A stretch of 64,000 nt of DNA, taken from NCBI RefSeq assembly GCF_004341625.1, contig NZ_SLZG01000001.1, positions 62,001 through 126,000 on the forward strand, in the 5' to 3' direction. The stretch's first letter is position 1; each line of letters opens with the position of its first letter. A program made the translations under genes and the position numbers. The notes under the pieces are model-generated. The model had not been told where the DNA came from and searched no databases. It saw nothing but the letters and a program-made list of their open reading frames with translations. Shown here in pieces: positions 43,740 to 53,807 of the stretch. Source of the DNA: Rhizobium sp. BK376. GTDB taxonomy: Bacteria; Pseudomonadota; Alphaproteobacteria; Rhizobiales; Rhizobiaceae.

Positions 43740-43869
43740 ATTATTTCGTTTCAGACTTAAAAGAAAATGTGTGAAAGCGACGAACCGGCGCTTATCCATA
43801 GGATTCTTGGTTGCAACGACCTAGAGTTTACGCCACCAGCGCCTGAATCCCAGAGCAAAGGCGCAATCC

Positions 43870-44208
43870 TCAGACCTGACGGACTTTTTCGCCGTCACCG
43901 AACAGTGCTGGACCGTGCTGATCGATGATTTGCTGGGCTTTGCGGAAGGTGGTTTCCACGGCATCGTCGACCGAACTGAAGACGTCGGCGCGGATGAAAT
44001 TGCGCACAAGCGTTTCTCCATTCACCTGCTTTTCGATCCTGCCGGCAAGCCGAAACTGGCTTCCCTCGCGCTGCGGGGTCGCAAATATCATGCAGTCCGC
44101 GTAGGCCTGCGATTGAGCAGGCGCCGCCTCTGCCGGCTTGGCAGCGCTGGTTGCTCCGGCGCCGCCACCAGTGAAGATCGAAAGGATATTGGACAAGATA
44201 GAAGCCAT
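43870..44208 (-). CDS. HlyU-family protein
   Basis: Protein of 112 residues of the HlyU family (a small fold named after a Vibrio haemolysin activator; the rhizobial members have no shown DNA-binding role). After a Gly/Ala-rich start (ILSIFTGGGAGATSAAKPAE) comes the conserved core GSQFRLAGRIEKQVNGETLV, RNFIRADVFSSVDDAVETTF and a helix KAQQIIDQHG. It lies 37 bases past ilvA on the same strand and may be co-transcribed. Function uncertain. Confidence 0.75.
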   Translation of the reverse strand: MASILSNILSIFTGGGAGATSAAKPAEAAPAQSQAYADCMIFATPQREGSQFRLAGRIEKQVNGETLVRNFIRADVFSSVDDAVETTFRKAQQIIDQHGPALFGDGEKVRQV

Positions 44209-44245
44209 GTTTCGCCTTTAGCATGAGCGGCCGGGGCCGCAAAGG

Positions 44246-45496
44246 TCAAATGATCAGGTTCGCCAGGATCTCGTTTTCGGTAATGTCTTCGAAGCCAAGA
44301 CCTGCACGCTCGAAATTGTCGGTCAGGTGCACAAAGTTATCCGGATCCTTCGTCTCGATACCGATCAGGATGGAACCGAAATTGCGCGCGCTCTTCTTCA
44401 GATATTCAAAGCGAGCGATATCGTCATCGGGGCCGAGCAGATTGAGGAAATCGCGCAGAGCGCCCGGGCGCTGTGCCAGGCGCAGGATGAAATACTTCTT
44501 CAGCCCGGCATAGCGCATGGCGCGCTCCTTGACATCGGGCAAGCGCTCGAAATCGAAATTGCCGCCAGAGACCACAGCAACGATCGTCTTGCCGGCGATG
44601 CTGTCGCGGCTCATGTCGGCAATCGCGGTCAAGGACAGCGCGCCGGCCGGTTCCAGAACTACGCCTTCGACATTCAACATGTCGGTAATGGTAACGCAGA
44701 TCGCGTTCTCCGGGATCAGCATCACCTGCTCGGCAGAGAAACGCTTCAGCGCTGCAAAATTCAGGTCGCCGATGCGCGCCACCGCGGCTCCATCAACGAA
44801 ATTGTCGACCTTCGGCAGCGTGACCACGCCGCCTGCCTCGATACTGCGCCTAAGGCTCGGCGCGCCGGCCGGCTCGGAGAAGGCGAAGGCTTGAGGCGGA
44901 AGAATGCCATCGAAATAGCCTGTGATCCCCGCAGCCAGGCCTCCACCACCAACGGGCATGACAACGAGATCCGGCAGAACGCCCTCCGGAAGCTGTTCAA
45001 TGATTTCCGCGGCAACCGTTGCCTGGCCCTCGATGATATCAGCGTGGTCGAAGGGCGGCACCATGACGCCGTCTATGCGTTCCACATGTTCGCGGGCCGC
45101 CTGGTAGCACTGGTCGAAGAAATCGCCGAAGAGCTTGATGGTGATGAACTCGCCGCCGAAAATGCGCGTCTTGTCGATCTTCTGCTGCGGTGTCGTCACC
45201 GGCATATAGACCACACCGGGAACGCCGAAATGCCGGCAGACGAAAGCAAAGCCCTGCGCATGATTGCCGGCCGACGCGCAAACAAAGGTCTTGCCCGTGC
45301 CGCCCGATGCAATGACCTTGCGGAAGAAATTGAAGGCACCGCGGATTTTATAGGATCGAACCGGCGAGAGATCTTCCCGCTTCAGCCAGATATTGGCACC
45401 GTAGCGGGCAGAAAGATGCTCGTTCAATTGCAGCGGCGTGGCCGGGAAAAGGCCACGCATGGCCTCCGTGGCACTGTCGACATCCTGTCTCGTCAA
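44246..45496 (-). CDS. ilvA: Threonine dehydratase
   Basis: PLP enzyme of 416 residues that deaminates threonine to 2-oxobutyrate, the first step to isoleucine. The PLP lysine lies in SYKIRGAFNFF, the substrate loop is ASAGNHAQGFAF, and the phosphate loop is VMPVGGGGLAAGI. The last ~85 residues form one ACT-like regulatory domain (RDFLNLLGPDDDIARFEYLK), shorter than the two-domain biosynthetic E. coli enzyme but usual for this bacterial form. Start is a TTG at 45496; an ATG at 45460 is an alternative. Confidence 0.92.
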   Translation of the reverse strand: MTRQDVDSATEAMRGLFPATPLQLNEHLSARYGANIWLKREDLSPVRSYKIRGAFNFFRKVIASGGTGKTFVCASAGNHAQGFAFVCRHFGVPGVVYMPVTTPQQKIDKTRIFGGEFITIKLFGDFFDQCYQAAREHVERIDGVMVPPFDHADIIEGQATVAAEIIEQLPEGVLPDLVVMPVGGGGLAAGITGYFDGILPPQAFAFSEPAGAPSLRRSIEAGGVVTLPKVDNFVDGAAVARIGDLNFAALKRFSAEQVMLIPENAICVTITDMLNVEGVVLEPAGALSLTAIADMSRDSIAGKTIVAVVSGGNFDFERLPDVKERAMRYAGLKKYFILRLAQRPGALRDFLNLLGPDDDIARFEYLKKSARNFGSILIGIETKDPDNFVHLTDNFERAGLGFEDITENEILANLII

Positions 45497-45878
45497 GGCT
45501 TCCGTCCGTCATTATCCAATTTGGGGTCTGCTATGACATGATCGGCGCCGGCAGACAAAGGTTCTTTGCGTGAAAGAACTGGGCACGCCGCCCGTATCGG
45601 CCTGAGCCGGCGGCGTTTCGTTGCAACCGTTTTCCTACGATCGCTTGCAGTTTTCAGGGGACAACCAGCAAAAGCCCCTAAAATCCATGCATTGACAGGA
45701 GCGGCCCCGCTACCTTGAATGCCTGCAGCCATCATGATGATGGTCAGGGGCTCGCCGCGATCCAGATGATCGGGATTTGGCGGGCCTCGTTGTTTTTGAT
45801 CCGGTCAAATCCGCAACGGATCGGCACCGGCAGGCAGCCTTGCCCTTATTCCGCCATCTGTCCGGCTAGTGTCGCGGC
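45497..45878. other. Intergenic region, nothing recognised
   Basis: About 380 bases between ilvA and the divergent VanZ-like gene. A short minus-strand open frame at 45493-45735 has no domain or ribosome binding site. I see no RNA, repeat or terminator. Confidence 0.4.
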
Positions 45879-46223
45879 ATGATCACACCGACACCTCTGC
45901 GCATTACAGCCTGGCTGCTACTCGCCTTCATTTTCTTCGTCACCGTTTCCCCGATCGATCTTCGGCCCGCGACCCTTACGAGTGTGAACATGGACCGGGC
46001 GACGGCCTATGCCATCGCCGGATTGCTTTTCGCAATGGCTTACCCGCGAAGCTGGAAAACGGCTGCAGTCTTGCTCATTCTGGGATCGGTCGGCTTTGAA
46101 CTGCTGCAGGAGTTGCAACCGACACGCCATGCCCGCATCGACGATGCCCTGGTCAAGGCTGCCGGATCCGCGCTGGGCATAGCAATAGGCTACGTCTGGA
46201 ACCGCGTATTGCGGCGACAATAG
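45879..46223 (+). CDS. VanZ-like small membrane protein
   Basis: Integral membrane protein of 114 residues with four short hydrophobic segments: ITAWLLLAFIFFVTVSPIDL, TAYAIAGLLFAMAYP, TAAVLLILGSVGFELLQELQ and VKAAGSALGIAIGYVW. The ELLQELQPTRHARIDDALVK stretch, with its Glu and the R-x-x-x-x-D pattern, is the VanZ-like signature. The family is associated with cell-envelope stress and teicoplanin resistance, but the role in Gram-negatives is unknown. It is followed by a small gene on the same strand. Confidence 0.8.
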   Translation: MITPTPLRITAWLLLAFIFFVTVSPIDLRPATLTSVNMDRATAYAIAGLLFAMAYPRSWKTAAVLLILGSVGFELLQELQPTRHARIDDALVKAAGSALGIAIGYVWNRVLRRQ

Positions 46224-46331
46224 GCAACCCATCCCTATCCTCACGTACTACCACCCGGATATTTTGGGTAAGTCTTATTGACCTGTCATGAACCAGGGTT
46301 TTTGCTATTTCCACGTGCGAAGGAACAGCCG

Positions 46332-46541
46332 ATGGAAAATCACAACCCCGGTCAAAATAATGATGCCGTAGACGACATTCTCTCGCGGATCGAAGACGTT
46401 GCCGACTGGCTGAAACATGAAGCGCAACTGCTGGCAACACCTCCCGAACCGGAGAAAAAGGAGGTCTCGGTCCGACGCTACAGGGTCCCCGCCAGCGTCC
46501 GACTGCATCGCCGCCCGACATATCTTCTGCGGGGAACGTAA
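46332..46541 (+). CDS. 69-residue hypothetical protein
   Basis: Small protein with an acidic N-terminal helix (NNDAVDDILSRIEDVADWLK) and a strongly basic C-terminus (RRYRVPASVRLHRRPTYLLR), a charge-split composition that suggests binding to nucleic acid or a membrane. The ATG at 46332 is preceded by AAGGAA. The open frame extends to 46278 without support. Family not recognised. It lies 108 bases after the VanZ-like gene. Confidence 0.6.
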   Translation: MENHNPGQNNDAVDDILSRIEDVADWLKHEAQLLATPPEPEKKEVSVRRYRVPASVRLHRRPTYLLRGT

Positions 46542-46592
46542 CGGACGAAATGCCTCTGCCTGGAGCGCTGCGACAGGATTAGTAAAAGGGAT

Positions 46593-46677
46593 TGGTGCGG
46601 ACGACGGGGGTCGAACCCGTACAGCCAAGGCCGAGGGATTTTAAGTCCCTTGCGTCTACCAATTTCGCCACGTCCGC
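46593..46677 (-). tRNA. tRNA-Leu (UAA)
   Basis: 85-nucleotide class II tRNA with encoded CCA. Acceptor GCGGACG pairs with CGTCCGC; the anticodon loop CTTAAAA gives UAA; the long variable arm CCTCGGCCTTGGCTG and T arm GGTTCGACCCC are clear. Confidence 0.97.
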
Positions 46678-46826
46678 GCTGCGCCTGTATAGGCAGACAA
46701 ATATCGCCCGGTCAACGACAAGTCTTGCCTCTCCTAAGATCGGCGGATGCAAAGCATTTTTAACCGCAACTGCCCGAACTTCGAAAAAGCGAGGTCCGGG
46801 CAGTCGATTTCTGCGGTGAAAATAGG

Positions 46827-46854
46827 CTGCCGCGAAACCGATATCGCGCGGCAG
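46827..46854 (-). terminator. Terminator of the autotransporter gene
   Basis: Stem CTGCCGCG/CGCGGCAG with a 12-base loop, followed on the minus strand by CCTATTTTC. It is eight bases past the stop codon. Confidence 0.7.
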
Positions 46855-46861
46855 GCTAGGA

Positions 46862-49800
46862 TCAGAACTTGACGGCGATGTTCGCCTTTACGCCGTTGGT
46901 GCTCGACTTGCCGGCAATCTGGCCCGAATAGGAGACACCGAAGGTCGCCTGCTTGGAAAGATTGACGTCGACGCCGGCATCCACTGCCAGGGCATCGCGA
47001 GCAACCGGCACACCGTCGATCGAGAAGGCGTCGCCGCCGGCGAAGGCAAGCGAGGATGACGTCGTCGTATCACCGAGCGCGTGACGCCAGCCGAGAGAGC
47101 CGTGCAGGCTCGCCGGATTGCTGCCGAGCGAGACGTCGGTCGAAGCCCGCACGCCCAGCGTCGTGAAGGTCAGGTTGTCGCTCGAGCTTCCGCCGGACAA
47201 TGCAGCAGAACCGCCCTTTTCATGGAAGGAGTCGGTGTGCAAGTTCACATAGGCGAGGTTGGCGAAGGGCTGCAGGTCGATCTGCTTGACCTTCACGTCA
47301 TAGTTGACTTCGCCGAAGATCTGAGCGGTATCGGCATCATAGTCGGCGTTCAGGCTCTGATTGAAGTCAGTGCTGCGAACCGAGCGATGGGTGTCCATAT
47401 CATGCCATGTGTAAGCCGCGCCGGTCGAGAAACCGAGCGCACCCCACTGGCCGCCACCGTAGACACCGACATGGTAATCGTCGCTGTGGCCTGACGAAGC
47501 GCGGGCATCGACGTCGAAAGTGCTGCGGCTATAGCCGGTCAGCAGGCCGATCCGCCAGTTGTCGCCGATGGCAGCATCGCCACCGACGAGGAAGCCCCCA
47601 ATATTGCGATCGAGATCGGCAGCATTGCCGTTGCCATCGGTCGATCCCCAACTGCCGAAGGCTTGGCCCCACATGGCGAACCGATCGCCCGATTGAGCGG
47701 ACTTCACGGTTCCCGGAGCCTGGACCGCGCCAAAGGCCGACTTCAAGCGGCTGGCCATTGCATCGCGGATGAAATGGCTATCCTCGAGCAGCGCCGTCTT
47801 TGCGGATGCGTGGATTTCGCCCGACAGAGCCTCGAAGTCCTGATCGGCTTGCTGCGCATCGGTGGCATTTGCGACGAGATCATAGACGCCGTTGCCAGAG
47901 CCCAGGCTCTCAATGCCGGTGGCCGTGCGGGCCTGATTCCTGGTCGTGGCGACATCGGCAAAGGCCACATCGTTACGTGTGACGTCGAGATAGACGTTGT
48001 TCGGATCGTAGGCCAGCGCGAAATCGAGGAAGACGTGCGGGTCGTAGGTCAGCGTGTCATAGGTGCCTGTAACGCCACCGTTCGCCGTCAGGATGGTGTA
48101 GCGCGTATCCGGGCGGAACAGCGGGAACGGCTTTGCAGTCACGCCGCCGGCGATCGTTGCGGTGCCGGTGACGTCGACATAATCCGACTGACCGGCTTCG
48201 TTCGCCTCGACCAGATAGTTGGAGCCTGCGAGCTGGGTATAGGTGCCGGTGAAGTTCAGCCGACCGATCGAGTGGCCGGGCGCGATCGTGCCGGCGATCA
48301 CGGCGGAGCCGAGCGTGCCGTTGCCGTTAAGGACAGAGCCCGCGCCGACGTTGAGCGTGGCGTCAAGCGTTCCGTCGACGCTGAGCGTACCACCGGCGAG
48401 CGAGACGCCGCCGGAATAGCTCTGCGAGCCGGTCAGTATCCAGTTGCCGCTCTGGACGTCGAGGAATTCGAAGTTCTGCGCGCCGGCAAATGTTCCTGAT
48501 CCGTTGAGCGTGACGGTGTCTGTCCCTGCCCCGCCGTCGATGGTGCCGACGATCCGGGAGCCGGCCTGGATGTTGAGCGTATCGTTGCCGTCGCCCATGT
48601 CGATCGCAAGACCGTTGTCACCTTCGATCAGGCCGGAATTGGTGATCGTGTCATTCTGGACGCCGATAAGCTTGATGCCGAAACCTGCCTGGCCGCGGAT
48701 CGTGCCCATATTGGTGATCTGGGTAGCGTTCGGAGCGTTTCCGGCATTGCTGTCGTCCACCAGGATGCCGTTGGTAGCACCGCTGATGACGGCGTTGGAG
48801 GACAGGTTCTGGATCACGCCGCCGCCGGTGGCTACGCCCTCGCTGGTGTTGATCGAGCCGTCCTTTTCACCCTTTGCGCCGATGCCCTGGATCGTCCCGT
48901 AGTTCTTGATGGTCGCGAAGCCGTCGATATCGACGCCGTCACCGTCGCCGTTGACCGAATTGTCGTCGATCGCGCCTGTTATGGTGCCGTAGTTGGTGAC
49001 AGTACCGTTGCCGTCGGAGCCAACGCCGGATCCATTGCGCCCGATGATCGTGCCGCCTTCATAGTTGGTGACGATAACGTCGGTCTCGCTGGTGATGCCG
49101 TGCCTCGAGCCCGAAATCAGCCCGCCCGAATAGTTGTTGACCGTGCCGGCGTGGGCCTGGAAGTCGACGCCATCGTTGGACGTGTCGTCATCGGGATCGT
49201 GCGCGGTGTTGTCGGGAGCGTAGGAGATGATCGTGCCGGCATTGTTGACGGTGCCGCCCTCGCCCGGACGGACCGCATCGGCATTGTTTGCCTGAATGAC
49301 GCCGGTTGCGAGGTTGTTGATCGTTACATTGCTGACTGGCGAATAGACATGATCGAAGTCGATCGCCTGGCCGTCATTGCGGGAAACGATCAGGCCGGCG
49401 TTGTTGATGACGATCTGACCGCTCGATGTGTCCTGGCTGCCGTCGTCGTCGCCATCGATGCGGATTGCATCGTCATTCGACTCGATCGTCGCGCCTGCAT
49501 TATTGTTAATCGTGACGGAGCCGGTATCGGCATAGTTGCCGAGATCGATACCGCGGCTTTCGGACAGGACGGAGGAGATCGTACCGTCGTTGACGATCGA
49601 AACCGTGCCGCCGTCGACATGGATTGCGTCGTCGGCATCGGCCGAGATCACGCCGCCCAAGAGATTGTGGACCGAGATCATCGCATCCGATGAAGCGACG
49701 TCGCCAAAATCGAGCGCCTGACCGCCATGGGAAACAATCGTACCGGCATTGGTGACATTCACCGTCAGGCCCGGCATATCGCCGTTGATCTGAAACGCGT

Positions 49801-50123
49801 CGTCATCCGCCTCGATTGTCGCGCCACGCGCTATGCGAGCGGATGGCACGGTCGTCCTGCGAGCGGATTGTTCCCGAATTGACGATAGAGACATTCGACG
49901 TCGCGGAATCGTTCCAGGTGATCGCCGGATCGCCGGTTGCTGTGTCGAGAGCGCCACCGGTGTTAACGGTCAGCGTATCCTGGTCCTGCAGGGTCTGCGA
50001 CGCAGGGTTGGTTACACCCGAGCCAATGATGACATCGCCCGCCAGTGCTTGAATTGGCGCAACCGAAGAAAGAAGAAACAGGATCAAAGTACCGCGAACG
50101 CGCGCGAAATGGCTCCCAGACAT
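46862..50123 (-). pseudogene. Autotransporter adhesin disrupted by a frameshift
   Basis: Type V autotransporter. The N-terminus starts at 50123 with a signal peptide (GTLILFLLSSVAPIQALAGD) and passenger start; the rest of the passenger, the linker and the C-terminal beta-barrel (about 280 residues, from FAMWGQAFGSWGS to the terminal KANIAVKF) lie in another frame. The passenger is built of repeats around NAGTI and GQAIDFG/GIDLGNY turns, a beta-helix pattern, with an AIDA-type linker (LAGGTLSVDGTLDATLNV). Reading passes between frames at 49831-49845; removing a four-base unit there (net one base) would read DDRAIRIARGATIEADDDAF smoothly. Either a pseudogene, a phase-variable gene or a sequence error. 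Confidence 0.75.
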
Positions 50124-50176
50124 GGTCAAAATTCCCTTAAGCAATTTTAAGTAGGGCCGACCTATATCCACGGCAC

Positions 50177-50194
50177 ATGACAGTTTGGCGACAG
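50177..50194 (-). promoter_or_regulatory. PHO box upstream of the autotransporter
   Basis: On the minus strand CTGTCGC-CAAA-CTGTCAT, two 7-bp direct repeats with a 4-bp AT-rich spacer, about 55 bases before the start codon. Three of 18 positions differ from the PhoB consensus CTGTCATAWAWCTGTCAY. Confidence 0.65.
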
Positions 50195-50363
50195 TGCCGC
50201 GTCTATTTGCGACTCATGTAATTGAAATTATTGCTAAATTAATGACGTTTAAATATACGCGCCTTGTTTTCTAATGAATATTAGCTTCAGGAAGCCTAAA
50301 TTCGCGAGCAGCGTCGCCGGGCTCGATGGAACAGAAAATTCACCGCAAGGTTGCTCCCAAAAC

Positions 50364-50393
50364 GAAAAAGCGCGACCCCTTGAGGTCGCGCTT
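50364..50393 (-). terminator. Terminator of wrbA
   Basis: Stem AAGCGCGACC/GGTCGCGCTT with a CCTTGA-type loop, followed by TTTTCGTT on the minus strand; about 30 bases past the wrbA stop. Confidence 0.9.
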
Positions 50394-50421
50394 CTCACAA
50401 CTGTCTGCGATCGGAGTCGGC

Positions 50422-51018
50422 TTAGGCGAGCTTGGCAGCAATCTTGGCGACGTGGGCGCCCTGGAACTTTGCGGCTTCGAGTTCGATCTCCGAAGGCTGA
50501 CGCGAGCCGTCGCCGTTGGTGATCGTGGAAGCGCCGTAGGGCGAGCCGCCCTTGACTTCCTCGGTGCCCATCTGGCCCTGGAAAGCATAGGGAAGGCCGA
50601 CGACAGCCATGCCGTGATGCAGGAAGGTGGGGATGAAGGTCAGGATCGTCGATTCCTGGCCGCCATGCTGCGTGGCGGAAGACGTGAAGACAGAGCCGAC
50701 CTTGCCGACGAGCTTGCCGCCGAACCACAGGCCACCTGTCTGATCCCAGAAATTGCGCATCTGCGAAGCAACGGTGCCGAAGCGGGTGCCGGCGCCGACG
50801 ATGATGGCGTCGTAGTCAGCGAGTTCGTCAGGCGTTGCGATCGGTGCTTCCTGGTCCATCTTGTAATAGGAAGCCTTGGCGACCTCTTCCGGAACCAGTT
50901 CCGGCACGCGCTTGACGACGACTTCCGCGCCGGTCGACTTTGCACCTTCGGCAACGGCGTAAGCCATCTTTTCGATGTGACCGTAAGCGGAATAGTAAAG
51001 TACGAGAACCTTAGCCAT
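50422..51018 (-). CDS. wrbA: NAD(P)H:quinone oxidoreductase WrbA
   Basis: Flavodoxin-like quinone reductase of 198 residues that reduces quinones by two electrons and limits oxidative cycling. FMN loop [20 protein letters not shown], second loop [20 protein letters not shown] and third region [20 protein letters not shown] with GSPYGASTI. The start [13 protein letters not shown] at 51018 is typical and follows AAGGAAACG. The frame is open in phase to an ATG at 51102 that would add a 28-residue amphipathic leader ([20 protein letters not shown]); this may or may not be translated. Confidence 0.93.
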   Translation of the reverse strand: MAKVLVLYYSAYGHIEKMAYAVAEGAKSTGAEVVVKRVPELVPEEVAKASYYKMDQEAPIATPDELADYDAIIVGAGTRFGTVASQMRNFWDQTGGLWFGGKLVGKVGSVFTSSATQHGGQESTILTFIPTFLHHGMAVVGLPYAFQGQMGTEEVKGGSPYGASTITNGDGSRQPSEIELEAAKFQGAHVAKIAAKLA

Positions 51019-51309
51019 TTTCTGCGTTTCCTTCGTTTGAGGTGATGACGGCGCCGGAGCCGGCGGACCGGAGAGAAGCCGTTTGATGAAATCGAAAAGC
51101 ATGCCCGATGCCTTGCAACGTGTTGAGTTGGCAAAGAGGTAAACCACTGCGCCGGGGCCTGCCAGTCGCGACCTTAGAGACGGACTGTTCAATCTTTATG
51201 TACGACCCTCCGGGTTGCATTCACTTTTCTGCGCCGAATAGGACGCACTTCCCGTCTTGTCGAATTGCTATAAATTCGACAACAAAACATCAGAGAAGGT
51301 ACTGCCTGC

Positions 51310-52089
51310 ATGACCCACCAGATCGTTACCGCCGCCATGCTCGCCATCGGCGACGAACTCCTGTCCGGCCGCACCAAGGACAAAAACATCGGCCATCTCG
51401 CCGACATGCTGACCATGTCGGGCATCGATCTCAAGGAAGTGCGCATTGTCGCCGATGAGGAAGATGCCATCGTCGCGGCATTGAACGCCCTGCGCGGCAC
51501 TTATGATTATGTCTTCACGTCGGGCGGCATCGGCCCGACCCACGACGACATCACCGCTGATGCCATTTCCAAGGCTTTCGGCGTGCCTTGCGAACATGAC
51601 GCGGCAGCGATGAAGCTGATGGCCGAGATGTATGCCCGGCGGGAAATGGAATTCACCGAAGCGCGCCAGCGTATGGCTCGCATGCCCGTCGGCGCTGCCC
51701 ATATCGCCAATCCGGTCTCGACGGCGCCGGGCTTCGTCATCGGCAATGTGTATGTCATGGCCGGCGTGCCGCAGGTTTTCCAGGCCATGCTCGACAATGT
51801 GATCCCGACGCTCAAGACCGGCACGCGGATGCTTTCTACCGCAATTTCCTGCCCCTTCGGAGAAGGAGAGATCGGCTCGCCGCTGGCAGCAATCCAGAAG
51901 ACACATCCGGACACCAGCATCGGATCCTATCCGCGCTATGTCGGCCAAACCTTCTCGACCGAAATCGTGGTGCGCGCGCGCCAGCAGGCGTCGCTCGACG
52001 CTGCCGCCGAAGAGGTACGGGCGATGATCGAGACCATCCGACAGGCGAAAGCCGAGGGAAATCAGTCTGCTGAAGCAGCAAAATCCTGA
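51310..52089 (+). CDS. CinA/MoCF-type molybdopterin-binding domain protein
   Basis: Protein of 259 residues with the MoCF/competence-damage N-terminal domain: AMLAIGDELLSGRTKDKNIG, the VFTSGGIGPTHDDITADAI loop and VSTAPGFVIGNVYVMAGVP. CinA proteins of this kind act as nicotinamide mononucleotide deamidase or ADP-ribose pyrophosphatase, but the C-terminal amidase half is missing here, so this is the short stand-alone form, of uncertain function. RBS AGAAGGTAC precedes the ATG. Confidence 0.85.
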   Translation: MTHQIVTAAMLAIGDELLSGRTKDKNIGHLADMLTMSGIDLKEVRIVADEEDAIVAALNALRGTYDYVFTSGGIGPTHDDITADAISKAFGVPCEHDAAAMKLMAEMYARREMEFTEARQRMARMPVGAAHIANPVSTAPGFVIGNVYVMAGVPQVFQAMLDNVIPTLKTGTRMLSTAISCPFGEGEIGSPLAAIQKTHPDTSIGSYPRYVGQTFSTEIVVRARQQASLDAAAEEVRAMIETIRQAKAEGNQSAEAAKS

Positions 52090-52188
52090 TCCGCTTCAAG
52101 CGGTTCAGGGAACCGCGGATATGTTCAAAGCATTGTCAGACGTGCAGAATATCAATTTCCAGCTTAGATTTTCACAGGAGCCCGCGTC

Positions 52189-53031
52189 ATGTCCTACAAG
52201 ACCATACTGGCCATCCTCGATACATCGGATAATGCCGGTGTCGCCATCGATTTTGCACTTGCGCTAGCCGCCGAACACGACGCCCATGTCATCGGCCTGC
52301 ATGCGGAAATCATTTCCGCCGTTCCGCTCGTCGCGCCGATGGAAATCCCCGATCCGGTTGCCGTACAGGCGCTTCAGGACATGGCCCATACGGAATCGCA
52401 GCAGATCAAGGAGACCTTCAACAACAAGGCGCATGCCAACGGCGTCTCCTTTGAATGGCGCAGCTTTGCAAGCTCGGTGGGCTATGCCTCGCAGCCGCTT
52501 CTGGAAAGTGCGCGGAGTTCTGATCTCATCGTTGCCGTTCAGCCCGACCCGGCGAGCCCTTCCGACGCCCACGTGGATGTCGAGAGCTTCCTGTTCGAAA
52601 GCGGCAGGCCTGTTCTGATGATCCCCTATATCTTCAAGCAGCCCAAGCCGATCAAGCGCGTGCTGATTGCCTGGAACGGATCGAAGGAAGCCGCACGGGC
52701 GACATTCGACGCCATGCCATTCCTGGAAGCTGCCGATGCGGTTGAGATTTTCTCGGTCGACCCGGTCGAAACCAATGGCGAGACGCCCCTCCTGACCGGT
52801 ACCGAGATTGCCGCGACGCTGACGCGTCACGGTATAAAGGTAACGCTGGTGACCGCCTCGAGCGCGGACAAGAGCGCCTCGCACGTGATCGAGAATCGCC
52901 TTTCCGACAGCAGCATCGATCTGCTGGTCATGGGCGCCTACACGCATTCCAGGCTGTGGCAGATGATCTTCGGCGGCACGACGAAGACGCTTCTGCAGTC
53001 GATGACGGCGCTTACACTACTCTCCCGCTAA
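52189..53031 (+). CDS. Universal stress protein, two UspA domains
   Basis: Tandem Usp protein of 280 residues. The first domain (residues 1-145) has YKTILAILDTSDNAGVAI and a degenerate nucleotide site; the second has KRVLIAWNGSKEAARATFDA and the ATP-type motif LLVMGAYTHSRLWQMIFGGT with G-x2-G-x9-G-S/T spacing largely kept. It probably binds ATP and acts in stress survival. AGGAGC precedes the ATG. It follows the CinA-type gene by 100 bases. Confidence 0.9.
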   Translation: MSYKTILAILDTSDNAGVAIDFALALAAEHDAHVIGLHAEIISAVPLVAPMEIPDPVAVQALQDMAHTESQQIKETFNNKAHANGVSFEWRSFASSVGYASQPLLESARSSDLIVAVQPDPASPSDAHVDVESFLFESGRPVLMIPYIFKQPKPIKRVLIAWNGSKEAARATFDAMPFLEAADAVEIFSVDPVETNGETPLLTGTEIAATLTRHGIKVTLVTASSADKSASHVIENRLSDSSIDLLVMGAYTHSRLWQMIFGGTTKTLLQSMTALTLLSR

Positions 53032-53252
53032 AGCGACCGAGGCTGCATGCGGGAGGTCGCGGCTCTTGCCTTTTTGCCGCAAATCCCGCTAATAGCAGCG
53101 ACCAATGACAGAACTCCCGCTTCGGGACCCGTTCGCGCAGCTCCCACTGCGCGAATTGCGTTTATAGGTCTTCGGTCCGCCCGTACGGGATCTGTTGAGG
53201 AGCGCCGGTTTGTCGGCGCAATATTGTCCTTGCCTTGCGGAGCCCGAACGCC

Positions 53253-53750
53253 ATGTCCCTCCCCGATAAAGCCTTTCCCGTATCCTGGGATCAGTTCCAC
53301 CGTGACGCCCGCGCGCTTGCCTGGCGTCTTTCCGGCCTCAATCGCGAATTCAAGGCTATCGTTTGCATCACCCGCGGCGGTCTGGTGCCAGCTGCGATCG
53401 TTTCTCGCGAACTGAATATCCGACTGATCGAGACCGTCTGCATCGCCTCCTACCATGATTATGCCAACCAGGGCGAAATGAGCCTGCTCAAGGGAATCAA
53501 TCCGGAGCTTGCCGCCAATGGCGGCGAAGGAATATTGGTGCTGGACGACCTCACCGACACTGGCAAGACGGCGCTCGAAGTTCGCGCCATGCTGCCGAAG
53601 GCGCATTTCGCTTGCGTCTATGCCAAGCCGAAAGGCGTGCCGACGATCGACACGTTCATCACCGAGGTCAGCCAGGATACCTGGATCTATTTTCCCTGGG
53701 ACATGGGTTTCACCTATCAGGAGCCGATCTCCAAGGGTCATCGCGGCTGA
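53253..53750 (+). CDS. gpt: Xanthine(-guanine) phosphoribosyltransferase
   Basis: Purine salvage enzyme of 165 residues converting xanthine or guanine with PRPP to XMP/GMP. The PRPP-binding motif is [14 protein letters not shown], preceded by [20 protein letters not shown], and the C-terminal YFPWDMGF stretch matches E. coli Gpt. The ATG at 53253 ([15 protein letters not shown]) is the natural start. Strong terminator follows. Confidence 0.93.
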   Translation: MSLPDKAFPVSWDQFHRDARALAWRLSGLNREFKAIVCITRGGLVPAAIVSRELNIRLIETVCIASYHDYANQGEMSLLKGINPELAANGGEGILVLDDLTDTGKTALEVRAMLPKAHFACVYAKPKGVPTIDTFITEVSQDTWIYFPWDMGFTYQEPISKGHRG

Positions 53751-53777
53751 TTCTGCTTCTGCATCACTTGTTTTTGA

Positions 53778-53807
53778 AGGGGCACATCAATCGTGTGCCC
53801 CTCTTTT
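53778..53807 (+). terminator. Terminator of gpt
   Basis: Stem AGGGGCACA/TGTGCCCCT with a seven-base loop and tail CTTTTG. Confidence 0.9.

Noticed and set aside
50328..50352. GGAAC-N16-GGTT on the plus strand
   Set aside because: It points antisense into wrbA and no plus-strand gene follows.
52109..52134. GGAAC-N17-CATT before the universal stress gene
   Set aside because: The GGAAC is part of a GCGGTTC/GAACCGC inverted repeat that may be a hairpin after the CinA-type gene, and the -10 is off consensus.
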